From Caenimonas soli (lineage in GTDB: Bacteria; Pseudomonadota; Gammaproteobacteria; Burkholderiales; Burkholderiaceae_C): DNA of 64,000 nucleotides. This document shows positions 8,648-15,885 of this stretch, piece after piece. The stretch lies in assembly GCF_013155545.1 (NCBI RefSeq), contig NZ_JABJVV010000020.1, positions 36,643-100,642 on the forward strand. The letters run 5' to 3'. The notes beneath the pieces are model-generated. The model was not told the origin of the DNA. It did not search any database and saw only the letters and a program-made list of their open reading frames with translations. Positions within the stretch are counted from its first letter, which is position 1. Every line of letters begins with the position of its first letter. The position numbers were made by a program, and so were the translations under genes.

Positions 8648-9968
8648 GCAAGACGATGTCGAGCTGCGCGCCGCCCAACGCGCCGCGCGAGAGCTTCAAC
8701 TCGCCCTGATGGCTGGCCACCAGATCGCTGACCACCGTCAGGCCGATGCCGTGGCCCGGCACCCGTTCGTCCAGCCGCACGCGGCGCTGCGGCACGGCCT
8801 GGGGATCGCTGAACCCGGGGCCATCGTCCTGGACGCGGATGAACAAGCGCCCGGCATCACGCCAGATTCTTGCCTCGACGCGGTGCTTCGCCCACTTGGC
8901 CGCGTTGTCCAGGATGTTGCCGAGGATCTCGAAAGCATCTCCTTCGTCGATCCGCCAACTCAGATCGGGCGGGCAATCGACGGTGAACGCGAGGTTCTTT
9001 TCGGCATAGACCTTGGCCAGCGAATCGCGGATGCGATGCAGGATCGGCGCCAGCACCAGGTGCGGCGCAAAGCGCGCAGCGCCGCTGGCCGCGGCGCGGC
9101 CCAACTGGTGCTGCACGATGCCATCCATGCGGGCGACCTGCTGCGTCACCATCGCCGGCAATTGCGCCGGCTCGTTGAGCGCGGTGCGCAGCACGGCAAG
9201 CGGCGTCTTGAGGCTGTGCGCCAAGTCGTCCAGCGCGTCCTTGTAGCGGGTTTGCCGGGCTCGCTCCTGCTCGATCAGGGTGTTGAGGTTTTCGGTCAAG
9301 CCCGCAATCTCGGTCGGGTAGCGCCCTTCGATCTCTGTCTGCTCGCCGTTCTCGATGCGCCGGATCTCTCGCGCCACGCGGTCCAGCGGCGCCAGGCCCC
9401 AGCGCAGCAGAAGGGTCTGGGCCAGCAGCAGCAGCAGCCCGGCCCCTCCCAGCCACGCCCACAGCGTGCGCTGGAAAATGTCCATCTCCCGCTCGAACTC
9501 CGCCTTGTCCTCCAGCACGGTAAAGACCAGGGAGACGGGTTGGGCCCGATCCGACCATTTGACGCCGTAAGTCACGGCGAGAAAGGCGCCGGCGGCGCCC
9601 TCCAGGGTGTCATAGCGCCATTGGCCGGTTACCGAGCTGCGTGGAAACGGCAGGCTGAGCCCCAAGGTGGAGGGCGAATGCCACTCTTCGCCCCGGTCGA
9701 TGTTCGCGATCCTGGCGTACAGGCCGGATGCCGGCAGCGACAGGCGGGGCTCGGCCAAGGACGGCGGCATGACCAGCGCGCCGCCGGCATCGAGTTCAGC
9801 GCGAGCCAGCAGGAGGTAGACCGTGCCTTGCAGGCGGGCAAAACGGGCCGCCAGGACGCTGTCGGCATGCGCGCGTTCCACCGCCAGGCCGGCCCCGGCC
9901 AGGAAGGCCAGCAGCACCAGCATTGCGCCCATCACCACGCGAGCGTGGATAGAGCCCAGCAACCTCAT
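8637..9968 (-). CDS. Membrane sensor histidine kinase (PhoQ-like)
   Basis: The 443-residue protein has TM1 at about 10-30 and a periplasmic sensor of about 140 residues. TM2 is at about 170-192 (GGAGLLLLLAQTLLL), followed by a HAMP-like linker. HisKA carries DDLAHSLKTPLAVLR with the phospho-His. The C-terminal HATPase has GNILDNAAKWAKH, DDGPGFSD and GHGIGLTVV. The sequence style fits the PhoQ group, which phosphorylates a PhoP-like regulator. The start overlaps the regulator stop by four bases (ATGA), so the pair is translationally coupled. The stimulus is unknown; envelope stress or cations would fit the envelope genes in the same run. Confidence 0.92.
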   Translation of the reverse strand: MRLLGSIHARVVMGAMLVLLAFLAGAGLAVERAHADSVLAARFARLQGTVYLLLARAELDAGGALVMPPSLAEPRLSLPASGLYARIANIDRGEEWHSPSTLGLSLPFPRSSVTGQWRYDTLEGAAGAFLAVTYGVKWSDRAQPVSLVFTVLEDKAEFEREMDIFQRTLWAWLGGAGLLLLLAQTLLLRWGLAPLDRVAREIRRIENGEQTEIEGRYPTEIAGLTENLNTLIEQERARQTRYKDALDDLAHSLKTPLAVLRTALNEPAQLPAMVTQQVARMDGIVQHQLGRAAASGAARFAPHLVLAPILHRIRDSLAKVYAEKNLAFTVDCPPDLSWRIDEGDAFEILGNILDNAAKWAKHRVEARIWRDAGRLFIRVQDDGPGFSDPQAVPQRRVRLDERVPGHGIGLTVVSDLVASHQGELKLSRGALGGAQLDIVLRAA

Positions 9969-10636
9969 GTGAGGGTGAAGCGGTAGCCTCGCCCGCGCAG
10001 TGTTTCGATCGGGGCCAGCGTGCCCTCGGGGTCCAGCTTGCGGCGCAGGCGGCCGATCAGCACTTCCAGCACATTGCTGTCGCGGTCTTCGTCGTGGGGA
10101 TACAGGTAGTCGGCCAGCTCCTGCTTGCTGACCACCCGCGCGCGTTCGCGCACCAGGAATTCCAGCACCCGGTACTCGAAGGTCGTCAGGTCCAGCACCT
10201 CGCCGTTCAGGCGTGCGGCCTGGGCCGAAAAATCGAGGGCGATGGGCCCCAGCGTCAGCACGTCCGAGGTGGCCTTGAGCGAACGCCGCAGCAATGCCTT
10301 GACGCGCGCCGCCAGCTCGGGGTACTCAAAGGGCTTGACCAGGTAATCGTCGGCGCCGGCTTCCAGGCCTTGCACCTTGTCTTGCCAGCTGCCGCGGGCG
10401 GTGAGGATCAGGATAGGGAGCGTGCGCCCGTCGGCGCGCAGCGCCTTCACCACCGCCAACCCGTTCATCTTGGGCAGTCCCAGATCGACGATGGCGAGGT
10501 CCACCGGATACTCGCGGGCCTGGAACAGGCCGTCCTCGCCGTCGGTGGCCTGGTCCACGCGATAGCCCTCGGCTTCGAGCTGCCGGGCCAAGCCGAGCCG
10601 CAAGACAGCGTCGTCCTCGATCAACAGCAAGCGCAT
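9965..10636 (-). CDS. OmpR/PhoP-type response regulator
   Basis: The 223-residue protein has an N-terminal receiver with the acidic pair ED at 7-8, phospho-acceptor Asp51 (AIVDLGLP), Thr79 and Lys101 (YLVKPF). A C-terminal winged helix ends in EVLIGRLRRKLDPEG and TLRGRGYRFTL. It is the cognate partner of the overlapping kinase. The PepSY gene ends 9 bases upstream and the whole run can be read from the promoter in front of the glycine-zipper gene. The direct-repeat boxes at 11474-11490 and 11527-11543 have the 11-base period expected for this regulator class, so autoregulation is likely. Confidence 0.95.
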   Translation of the reverse strand: MRLLLIEDDAVLRLGLARQLEAEGYRVDQATDGEDGLFQAREYPVDLAIVDLGLPKMNGLAVVKALRADGRTLPILILTARGSWQDKVQGLEAGADDYLVKPFEYPELAARVKALLRRSLKATSDVLTLGPIALDFSAQAARLNGEVLDLTTFEYRVLEFLVRERARVVSKQELADYLYPHDEDRDSNVLEVLIGRLRRKLDPEGTLAPIETLRGRGYRFTLT

Positions 10637-10645
10637 ACCGCGAGC

Positions 10646-10882
10646 TTAATGCGTCTTGCCGCTGGCGACGTCAACGAGGATCACCCTGACCTCACCCTGC
10701 GCGGTCACGACTTTCACCCGCCAGGCGGGGCGTCCCGCCGCTTGGGCCGTTTCCACCGACAAGACGCGCCCGCCGCTGGCGCGCTGGGCCAATGCCGCGG
10801 CATCGTCCCGGCTGACATCGGCCCAGGCAGGGGAGGCCAGCGCCATCAAGGCGCCGCAGAGCAGGGGAAGAATCAGCTTCAT
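10646..10882 (-). CDS. Small exported PepSY-domain protein
   Basis: The 78-residue protein has a signal peptide (LILPLLCGALMALASPAWA). A single PepSY domain follows (DDAAALAQRASGGRVLSVETA, then WRVKVVT and VILVDVASGK). Small PepSY proteins of this kind often lie beside PhoP/PhoQ-like pairs in Proteobacteria and are thought to act in the periplasm, possibly on proteases or on the sensor. It lies 9 bases upstream of the response regulator and 18 bases downstream of the glycine-zipper gene, with a good ribosome site (aaggagg) in the gap, so it belongs to this operon. Confidence 0.88.
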   Translation of the reverse strand: MKLILPLLCGALMALASPAWADVSRDDAAALAQRASGGRVLSVETAQAAGRPAWRVKVVTAQGEVRVILVDVASGKTH

Positions 10883-10900
10883 GGTGTAAGGAGGATGTTA

Positions 10901-11425
10901 CTACCGCTCGACGGGGACGACCGACACGCGGACCGGCAGGCTGTGGCCGGGGTTCTCGCGCATGAAGGTGGAGTAGACCTGGCCGCGGTACTCGTAGTTG
11001 ACGCGGTAGCCCGTGAGCTGGGTCTGCACGTCGTTGACCGTGCGGCATTGCCTGACCTCGCGCGGCGCTTGCTCATACTGGGCGTACTGCGGCGCCCGAT
11101 CCCGGTTGGCGACGTGGTCACCGGCCAAGGCGCCAACGACCGCGCCCACGGCGGTGGCAACGTCCTTGCCGCTGCCCTTGCCGACCTGATGCCCCAGGAT
11201 GCCGCCCGCCACGCCGCCGATCACTGCGCCGCCGTAGTTGCGCTCGCCGCCGCTCACCACGGGGCGCGGCTCGCTCACCCACTGGCTGGTGCACTCGTTG
11301 CGGGGAGTCGTCACGTTTTCGTATTGCGGGTCGACGCTCTGGACGCGGGCGTGGTCGATGAAGCTCTCTGCCTGGGCGCCGATGGCGCCCGCCGCGAGCA
11401 AACCGACAATGGCAAGACGTTTCAT
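10901..11425 (-). CDS. Glycine-zipper 2TM envelope protein (SlyB-like)
   Basis: The 174-residue protein has a signal peptide (RLAIVGLLAAGAIGAQA). A glycine zipper at about 62-105 alternates Gly/Ala with small residues (GGAVIGGVAGGILGHQVG and AVGAVVGALAGDHV). The soluble C-terminal half ends in a beta-like segment (YRVNYEYRGQVYST). It has no lipobox, unlike true SlyB. Outer-membrane association is inferred from the family; SlyB itself is a PhoP target in enterobacteria. It is the first gene of the run containing the two-component system, and a repeat box lies 49 bases upstream on its own strand. Confidence 0.86.
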   Translation of the reverse strand: MKRLAIVGLLAAGAIGAQAESFIDHARVQSVDPQYENVTTPRNECTSQWVSEPRPVVSGGERNYGGAVIGGVAGGILGHQVGKGSGKDVATAVGAVVGALAGDHVANRDRAPQYAQYEQAPREVRQCRTVNDVQTQLTGYRVNYEYRGQVYSTFMRENPGHSLPVRVSVVPVER

Positions 11426-11473
11426 GAAAAAGGCTCCTTGGGTAGTTGAGGCCTGCAGTTTGCGCGGGCCTAC

Positions 11474-11490
11474 ATGAATGCAACCTGAAC
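11474..11490 (-). promoter_or_regulatory. Putative response-regulator box upstream of the glycine-zipper operon
   Basis: Read on the minus strand the site is GTTCAG-gttgc-ATTCAT, an imperfect direct repeat with an 11-base period. This is the usual geometry for tandem OmpR/PhoP-family binding. It lies about 50 bases in front of the minus-strand operon that encodes such a regulator. Its near twin is at 11527-11543 on the other strand. Confidence 0.55.
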
Positions 11491-11526
11491 GGACCGCAGG
11501 CGCCCCGGCCGAATTACTTTGGGTCT

Positions 11527-11543
11527 GTTCAGCTTGCGTTCAG
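11527..11543 (+). promoter_or_regulatory. Putative response-regulator box upstream of the PVYVQP-repeat gene
   Basis: The site reads GTTCAG-cttgc-GTTCAG, a perfect hexamer direct repeat with an 11-base period, 45 bases in front of the plus-strand gene at 11589. It shares the hexamer and spacing with the minus-strand box at 11474-11490. The divergent genes are therefore probably controlled by the same regulator, most likely the one encoded at 9965-10636. Confidence 0.6.
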
Positions 11544-11588
11544 GCATGGCCGCGCAAGATGCGATCCATGCCAACCCAAGGAGCATCC

Positions 11589-12014
11589 ATGAAACGCATC
11601 ACTTCCTCCAAGTTCTTCGCGGCAACCGCTGTCGTACTGGGCACGTTCGTGGCGGCTTCGGCGGCCCACGCCCGCAGCGACGTGTATTTCTCCATCGGCG
11701 TGCCTGCACCCGTGTACGTGGAGCCGGCGCCGGTCTATGTGCAGCCGCGGCCCGTGTATGTACAGCCCCAGCCGGTCTACGTGCAGCCGCGTCCGGTGTA
11801 CGTGCAGCCCCAGCCGGTGTACACGCCGGCACCCGTTTACTACGGTCAAGGCTACGGGCACCGCTACTATGGGGAGCGCCGCCATGGCCACCGCTACGGC
11901 CCCTACGGTGATTTCGACCGCGACGGCATTCGCAACCAGGACGACCGCGACCGCGACGGCGACGGTGTCCGCAACCGCCACGACCGCCAGCCGAACAATC
12001 CGTACCGCTACTGA
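11589..12014 (+). CDS. Secreted PVYVQP-repeat protein with Asp-rich C-terminal tail
   Basis: The start at 11589 is chosen because AAGGAG lies 5 bases upstream and a signal peptide follows directly (FFAATAVVLGTFVAASAAHA). The 141-residue product has about six copies of a 6-7-residue Pro-Val-Tyr-Val-Gln-Pro unit at about 38-80. A Tyr/His/Gly-rich segment follows, then FDRDGIRNQDD and RDGDGVRNRHD, which look like thrombospondin type 3 or EF-type calcium-binding loops. It is probably an envelope or surface protein. It is divergent from the two-component operon and preceded by one of the repeat boxes. The longer ORF reaching back to 11478 would run through that box. Confidence 0.8.
   Translation: MKRITSSKFFAATAVVLGTFVAASAAHARSDVYFSIGVPAPVYVEPAPVYVQPRPVYVQPQPVYVQPRPVYVQPQPVYTPAPVYYGQGYGHRYYGERRHGHRYGPYGDFDRDGIRNQDDRDRDGDGVRNRHDRQPNNPYRY
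11708..11841 (+). repeat. In-gene tandem repeat encoding PVYVQP units
   Basis: About six degenerate 18-21-base units of the type ccggtctacgtgcagccg lie inside the secreted-protein gene. They differ mainly at third positions, so the repetition seems to be kept at the protein level. Confidence 0.75.
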
Positions 12015-12835
12015 CCGCCAACGCGGTCATGGATTGCGAAGGTCAGGTTCCCCCAGTAACTATCCCAGTCGTGGTCTGGCGAGTTCCTGGCGGGAACCAT
12101 ATGCACCGCGCTGACCATCCATGCACCCGGCAAAGGAAGCGCAAAAGTTACCTTACCTCGGGCATCGGTTTTTGACTTTATGGTCGATGTCTGGCCACCG
12201 CGCTTGTGCCAAGCCCGCATCAGCGCATTGGAAAGAGGCTTGCCGTCGAAGAAGACCTGAAAGGCAAGCTCATCGCCCTTGCGCTTGGTGAATGGATTGG
12301 CCAACGGAACGATCTCGAGTCGCTGGCCGGTCCGCACCGCGTAGGTCGCATCCAGCCGATCACCCACCTGGATCAGTGTCTTGGTGTTTCGGCGAAAACG
12401 CTCGCGGCCGTCAGAATCCGCGGCGCCTGATCGTTCGCGCTTCGTGACGATGGCATCAAGACCTTCCTCCCGCAGGTATGCATGAAATTTATCCCCGGGA
12501 AGAACGATGCTGCTTGGATGGGTGTCAAAAGCGATCAGGTGCGTCCCAGCCTCTTGCAAGACCACAGGCAGCTCGCGCAGTTCCCCGCTCGCCGGTACGC
12601 GGCCACGCAGATCAGTAATCTGCCTCGGTGAGTAGTGGCGCAAGCCTGCAACCACCGAGAGCGAGAAAGCAATCTTGTCGCCGCGAAAATCCTCACCGGA
12701 GGCCAGTGTGAGGGATGTCGTGCCGCCAGGCGCCACGACGAAACTCCGCGGAAGCATCCAGAACTCATGCGATTCCGCGATGACTGGGACCAGCAGAGCC
12801 AGCAGGGCCAGTAGTGGGTGTAGCCACTTTTTCAT
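12008..12835 (-). CDS. Exported DUF4198 protein
   Basis: The 275-residue protein has a signal peptide (LLALLALLVPVIAESHEFW). The mature N-terminus carries the HEFW motif of DUF4198 proteins. A beta-rich body follows with a LPLPGAWMVSAVHM segment near the C-terminus, also typical. Members are periplasmic and are often found with metal transport or resistance genes, and a role in metal handling is suggested by that alone. The start overlaps the stop of the MerR gene upstream (ATGA, 12832-12835), so it is co-translated with merR. Its 3' end overlaps that of the PVYVQP gene by 7 bases. Confidence 0.82.
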   Translation of the reverse strand: MKKWLHPLLALLALLVPVIAESHEFWMLPRSFVVAPGGTTSLTLASGEDFRGDKIAFSLSVVAGLRHYSPRQITDLRGRVPASGELRELPVVLQEAGTHLIAFDTHPSSIVLPGDKFHAYLREEGLDAIVTKRERSGAADSDGRERFRRNTKTLIQVGDRLDATYAVRTGQRLEIVPLANPFTKRKGDELAFQVFFDGKPLSNALMRAWHKRGGQTSTIKSKTDARGKVTFALPLPGAWMVSAVHMVPARNSPDHDWDSYWGNLTFAIHDRVGGQ

Positions 12836-13404
12836 TTGCGCCTCGCAGTGTCGGTGCCTGATGAACCCATCCGCATTGACAGCTTATGCGGGCTATTGCA
12901 CACGTCGGGCAAGGGAATAGAACGAAAGCGCGCAGGACCGTTCTTACAGCCCGTCCCTGGTCCACCCACCGGGCTGGCTTTCGCACGTTGACCTGATGCG
13001 CTGTCATGAAGGGCGTCGACGATCGGGCAGGAAACCCTACCCCGCGACCGGGCACATTGCCGGACCAGGCCGTCGAGCACGGTCTCGATCCGCCGGAGGT
13101 CGGCCAGCTTCGCCCGGACGCCGGCGAGCTTGTGTTCGGCCAGCGCCTGTGCCTGCTTGCAGTGCATCCCGTCGTCGAGTGCCAACAGGGCGGCCACCTC
13201 ATCCAGGCTGAACCCCAGACGCTGCGCGGACTTGATAAATTTCACCCGGGCTACGTCCGGGTCACCATATCGCCGAATACCGCCGTTGGGCTTGTCCGGC
13301 TCGCTCAGCAAGCCTTTTCGCTGGTAGTAGCGCACCGTTTCCACGTTGACGCCGGCCGCGGCGGCGAACGCGCCGATCGTGAGGCGCGCCGAAGCTTGTT
13401 CCAT
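12832..13404 (-). CDS. merR: MerR, Hg(II)-type transcriptional regulator with a C-terminal extension
   Basis: The ATG at 13404 is preferred: it has GGAG upstream and leaves the operator free, whereas a TTG at 13422 would lie inside it. The product has 190 residues. The N-terminal helix-turn-helix reads TIGAFAAAAGVNVETVRYYQRKG. Cys82, Cys117 and Cys126 occupy exactly the positions of the three Hg(II)-binding cysteines of Tn501 MerR (DGMHC, then C-x8-C in QCARSRGRVSC). Standard MerR ends near residue 144; here about 50 extra polar residues run to the ATGA overlap with DUF4198. It is divergent from the GDCCVxC gene across a classic mer operator. Other thiophilic metals are possible inducers. Confidence 0.9.
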   Translation of the reverse strand: MEQASARLTIGAFAAAAGVNVETVRYYQRKGLLSEPDKPNGGIRRYGDPDVARVKFIKSAQRLGFSLDEVAALLALDDGMHCKQAQALAEHKLAGVRAKLADLRRIETVLDGLVRQCARSRGRVSCPIVDALHDSASGQRAKASPVGGPGTGCKNGPARFRSIPLPDVCNSPHKLSMRMGSSGTDTARRK

Positions 13405-13407
13405 GGC

Positions 13408-13438
13408 TTGACTCCGTACCAACCTACGGAAGTATCGT
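13408..13438 (+). promoter_or_regulatory. mer-type operator/promoter
   Basis: The -35 TTGACT (13408-13413) and -10 TATCGT (13433-13438) are separated by 19 bases. The spacer holds the dyad CTCCGTA / TACGGAAG. Spacing, dyad and -35 match the Tn501 merT promoter as I remember it. The overlong spacer is characteristic of MerR-controlled promoters. It drives the GDCCVxC gene at 13470 and lies just upstream of merR on the other strand. Confidence 0.85.
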
Positions 13439-13469
13439 GCTGCCTAACGCGACATGCAAGGAAAGCTTC

Positions 13470-13814
13470 ATGGAATGGATAACGCGCAAAGCAGAGAAAC
13501 TGGGCTCGCTGGGCAGCCTGGTGTCCGCCGCCTCGCGTTCGTTGTGGGACCTGCTCTTGCCGGCGCATCGGCCTCGCGCGAAACCGTTGGTACTGGATTC
13601 GGTGCTGACCTGTCCCGCCTGCGGACACGCCAAGGCAGAACGCATGCCGCTCGATGCCTGCCAATGGTTCTATGAATGCGAGGCCTGCGCAACCCTGCTG
13701 CGGCCCAAGCCGGGCGACTGCTGCGTGTTCTGCTCGTATGGCACGCAGCGCTGCCCGTCGGCGCAGGCGGGCGGCGCTGCGGCGTGCTGCCGGCCTGTCA
13801 GCTCGCCGTCTTGA
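13470..13814 (+). CDS. GDCCVxC-domain protein (cysteine form)
   Basis: The ATG at 13470 has AAGGAA 6 bases upstream. The 114-residue protein has CPACG at about 48-52 and CxxC in YECEACATLL. The signature is GDCCVFCSYGTQRCP, and a Cys-rich end reads AAACC. The name GDCCVxC (seleno)protein comes from family members that use selenocysteine; all codons here are ordinary TGC. Multiple CxxC motifs suggest metal or thiol chemistry, and the function is not established. It is the only gene on the plus-strand side of the mer operator, so it is probably the main induced product of this MerR. Confidence 0.83.
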   Translation: MEWITRKAEKLGSLGSLVSAASRSLWDLLLPAHRPRAKPLVLDSVLTCPACGHAKAERMPLDACQWFYECEACATLLRPKPGDCCVFCSYGTQRCPSAQAGGAAACCRPVSSPS

Positions 13815-13821
13815 GGTTCTC

Positions 13822-14055
13822 TTACGGCCTTTCGAGACCTTCCAGGGCAGCTTTGAGTTTCAGCTTCGAGGTCTTGCGCAGTGCATGGGCGACGTCCAGT
13901 TGAATATCGCTGGGGGGCCGCCCAATGCCATGCGTGGACGCGGTGAACGCATCGCAAACAATTCGCTCGGCAGAGTTGGCAAGTTCGTCAGCCAACTGCC
14001 AAAGTTCGAATGCATCGGATGAACTGACCGATGTGCGGGGCGGATTCTTGGTCAA
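13822..14055 (-). CDS. Small hypothetical protein
   Basis: The 77-residue product has no signal peptide, membrane segment or recognised motif. It is predicted mostly helical (FELWQLADELANSAERIV, then KTSKLKLKAALEGL). Codon choice looks coding-like with GC-rich third positions. It converges on the GDCCVxC gene, ending 8 bases from its stop. The 204 bases beyond its start, up to the CAP gene, show nothing I can identify. Confidence 0.5.
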   Translation of the reverse strand: MTKNPPRTSVSSSDAFELWQLADELANSAERIVCDAFTASTHGIGRPPSDIQLDVAHALRKTSKLKLKAALEGLERP

Positions 14056-14259
14056 TTGCAGCTTCAGTGGTTGTGCCGATGTCCCTGCAACAGGCGCTGG
14101 CGCATTGAAGCCATCTCGAGGGACGAAACAATCTAGGCTGGTTCATCCGCAACGCAGCACGGCGCGGTGGCTGCGTCTACCTCAATTGTCAGGCCGCTTG
14201 CACGGCGTATCAGACTGTTACTACAGTGCGACGTCCGTGTGGTTAATGCCTGGAGCCGA

Positions 14260-15108
14260 CTACCTCGGCCGTCCCAGCTGCTGCACCCAGTAGATGCCTG
14301 CATCGCTGTTCGCATTGACCGCGTAGGCCAGGCCCATCTCCACAAAGCTGGGGCTCATCAGGTTGGCGCAATGGTCCGGGCTGCGCAGCCACTGCTGCAC
14401 CACCTGTTCGGCGGTGGTTTGGCCCGAAGCGATGTTCTCTCCCACGCTGCGCCAGCGGTAGCCGGTGCGAGTCACGCGGTCGGCGGGGCCGGAGCCGTCG
14501 CGCCCCTTGTGCTCCATGTAACTGTGCTGCGCCATCTCCCGGGCATGGGCGGCAGCCGCCCGGTCAAGCAGGGGGTTCGGCCTGAGCGGAGGGCTGGTGC
14601 CGAAGAACCGGTTGCCGCAGTTGCGGGACTGGCCCCGCGCGTCGTTCGTCAGCATCAGCACCTGCCCGGCGACGCTGGCTGCAGCCGATTGCGGCGGCGG
14701 CGTAAAAGGCGAGGCGAGAACGAGCCAATACGACTCGCCTTCCCGATGGGAGCCCATGTCGGTCAAGCCCGGGTCGGTCAATGCCTTGCAATATTTGTCG
14801 GCCATTGTCCGGGCCACGCCCGCCGGCGTCACGTGACCGCTCATGCTCATCACGAAGATGCGCGTCGATCGGTAGCCGGCCCTTTTTGCGGCTTCGGCGG
14901 GCGACGCGCGGCGGGCCATGTGCTGAGCCACCTCATCCAGTTGCGCCACTGGCCGCAGGCGCGCTTGCGCACCTGGTTGAGCGGCGCAGCCACGAGAACG
15001 CGCAGCGGTCAATGCGGCCAGCAGTTCGTCGGAGCGCTGCGGCGCCGCCAGGCAGGCGCCCGCCAGCATCAACAACGCGGGGCCTAGCGAGAAACGGAGG
15101 GCACACAT
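14260..15108 (-). CDS. Secreted CAP-domain (SCP-like) protein
   Basis: The ATG at 15108 is chosen because AAAGG precedes it and a signal peptide follows at once (FSLGPALLMLAGACLAAP). The 282-residue product has a CAP domain in the C-terminal half: NPLLDRAAAAHAREMAQH, SVGENIASGQ, WLRSPDHCANLMSP and YWVQQLG are all standard SCP/PR-1 motifs. The N-terminal half (RGCAAQPG, LDEVAQHMARR) resembles a degenerate second copy. Bacterial CAP proteins are extracellular or periplasmic and of mostly unknown activity. It is divergent from the traX-like gene. Confidence 0.87.
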   Translation of the reverse strand: MCALRFSLGPALLMLAGACLAAPQRSDELLAALTAARSRGCAAQPGAQARLRPVAQLDEVAQHMARRASPAEAAKRAGYRSTRIFVMSMSGHVTPAGVARTMADKYCKALTDPGLTDMGSHREGESYWLVLASPFTPPPQSAAASVAGQVLMLTNDARGQSRNCGNRFFGTSPPLRPNPLLDRAAAAHAREMAQHSYMEHKGRDGSGPADRVTRTGYRWRSVGENIASGQTTAEQVVQQWLRSPDHCANLMSPSFVEMGLAYAVNANSDAGIYWVQQLGRPR

Positions 15109-15177
15109 CGGGCCTTTGCCGCGCTGAGCTGGGTTCACAATCATGGCGGCCATCGCTGGATGATAGCGGGGCACATC

Positions 15178-15885
15178 ATGACGCAGCCGCATGCTTCCTC
15201 ACTGTTGGGCTTTAGCGACGGCCAGATCGAAGCGCTCAAATGGATCGCGCTGGCCTCCATGTTCCTCGACCATTTCGGACGGCACCTGCTCGGCTGGGGC
15301 CAGGAGACCTGGGTGTTCGCGCTCGGCCGCATCGCTTTCCCGTTGTTTGCCCTGGTGCTGGCCCTGAACCTGTCGCGCGAAGGCGACCGCGCCGCGCGCG
15401 CGGCGCGAACCGCCAGAAGACTCGCCCTGTGGTGCGCGGTGTCGGTGCTGCCGTCCATCTGGGCGCGGGGTGATCCGGCGGTGGTCAACGTGCTGGCCAC
15501 CTTGGGACTGGGCGCGGCCATGTGCTGGGTCCTCGCCAGCCCGGCGCCCATGGTCTTGCGGCTGGCTGTCTGCATGGCCGTCGCAGCCGCGTCGCGCTGG
15601 GTCGAGTTCGGGCTGCCCGGCGCCTTTCTCATTCCGGCCATCTACCTGTGGTGCACACAGCGGCAACGCGAAGCAGCGCTGCTGGCGCTGGTGTCGTTCT
15701 CGTTGACCGTGTGGCTCAATGCCTCGTTCGGCGGCTGGCTGGGCGGACTGGGCACCGTCGCAGCGCTGCCGGTCGCCTGGAGCATGAGCCGGTTGCCGGT
15801 TTCGGTTCCCCGCCTGCAACTGGCGTTCTATCTTGTCTATCCGCTCCACCTTTCGCTGATCGGGGCGCTCAAGGCGTCGGCGTGA
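15178..15885 (+). CDS. TraX-family membrane protein
   Basis: The 235-residue product starts at the second ATG (15178). Six or more hydrophobic segments are visible. The N-terminal ALKWIALASMFLDHFGRH and the GRIAFPLFALVLALNL block are the usual TraX signature. TraX acetylates F-pilin in the F plasmid; chromosomal homologues are of unknown function, probably membrane acyltransferases. No conjugation genes lie nearby, so plasmid origin is not indicated. The 3' end overlaps the convergent lipoprotein gene by 17 bases. Confidence 0.85.
   Translation: MTQPHASSLLGFSDGQIEALKWIALASMFLDHFGRHLLGWGQETWVFALGRIAFPLFALVLALNLSREGDRAARAARTARRLALWCAVSVLPSIWARGDPAVVNVLATLGLGAAMCWVLASPAPMVLRLAVCMAVAAASRWVEFGLPGAFLIPAIYLWCTQRQREAALLALVSFSLTVWLNASFGGWLGGLGTVAALPVAWSMSRLPVSVPRLQLAFYLVYPLHLSLIGALKASA

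Noticed and set aside
11708..11841. CRISPR-like short repeats
   Set aside because: Units are contiguous, lack spacers and encode the PVYVQP protein repeat.
13470..13814. Selenoprotein reading of the GDCCVxC gene
   Set aside because: The signature positions are ordinary TGC codons and there is no in-frame TGA before the final stop.
14056..14259. Several short ORFs between the small hypothetical and CAP genes
   Set aside because: They are short, overlap each other, lack ribosome sites and show no coding pattern.
15178..15885. Plasmid transfer region, because of TraX
   Set aside because: No other conjugation or plasmid genes are present; chromosomal TraX homologues are common.
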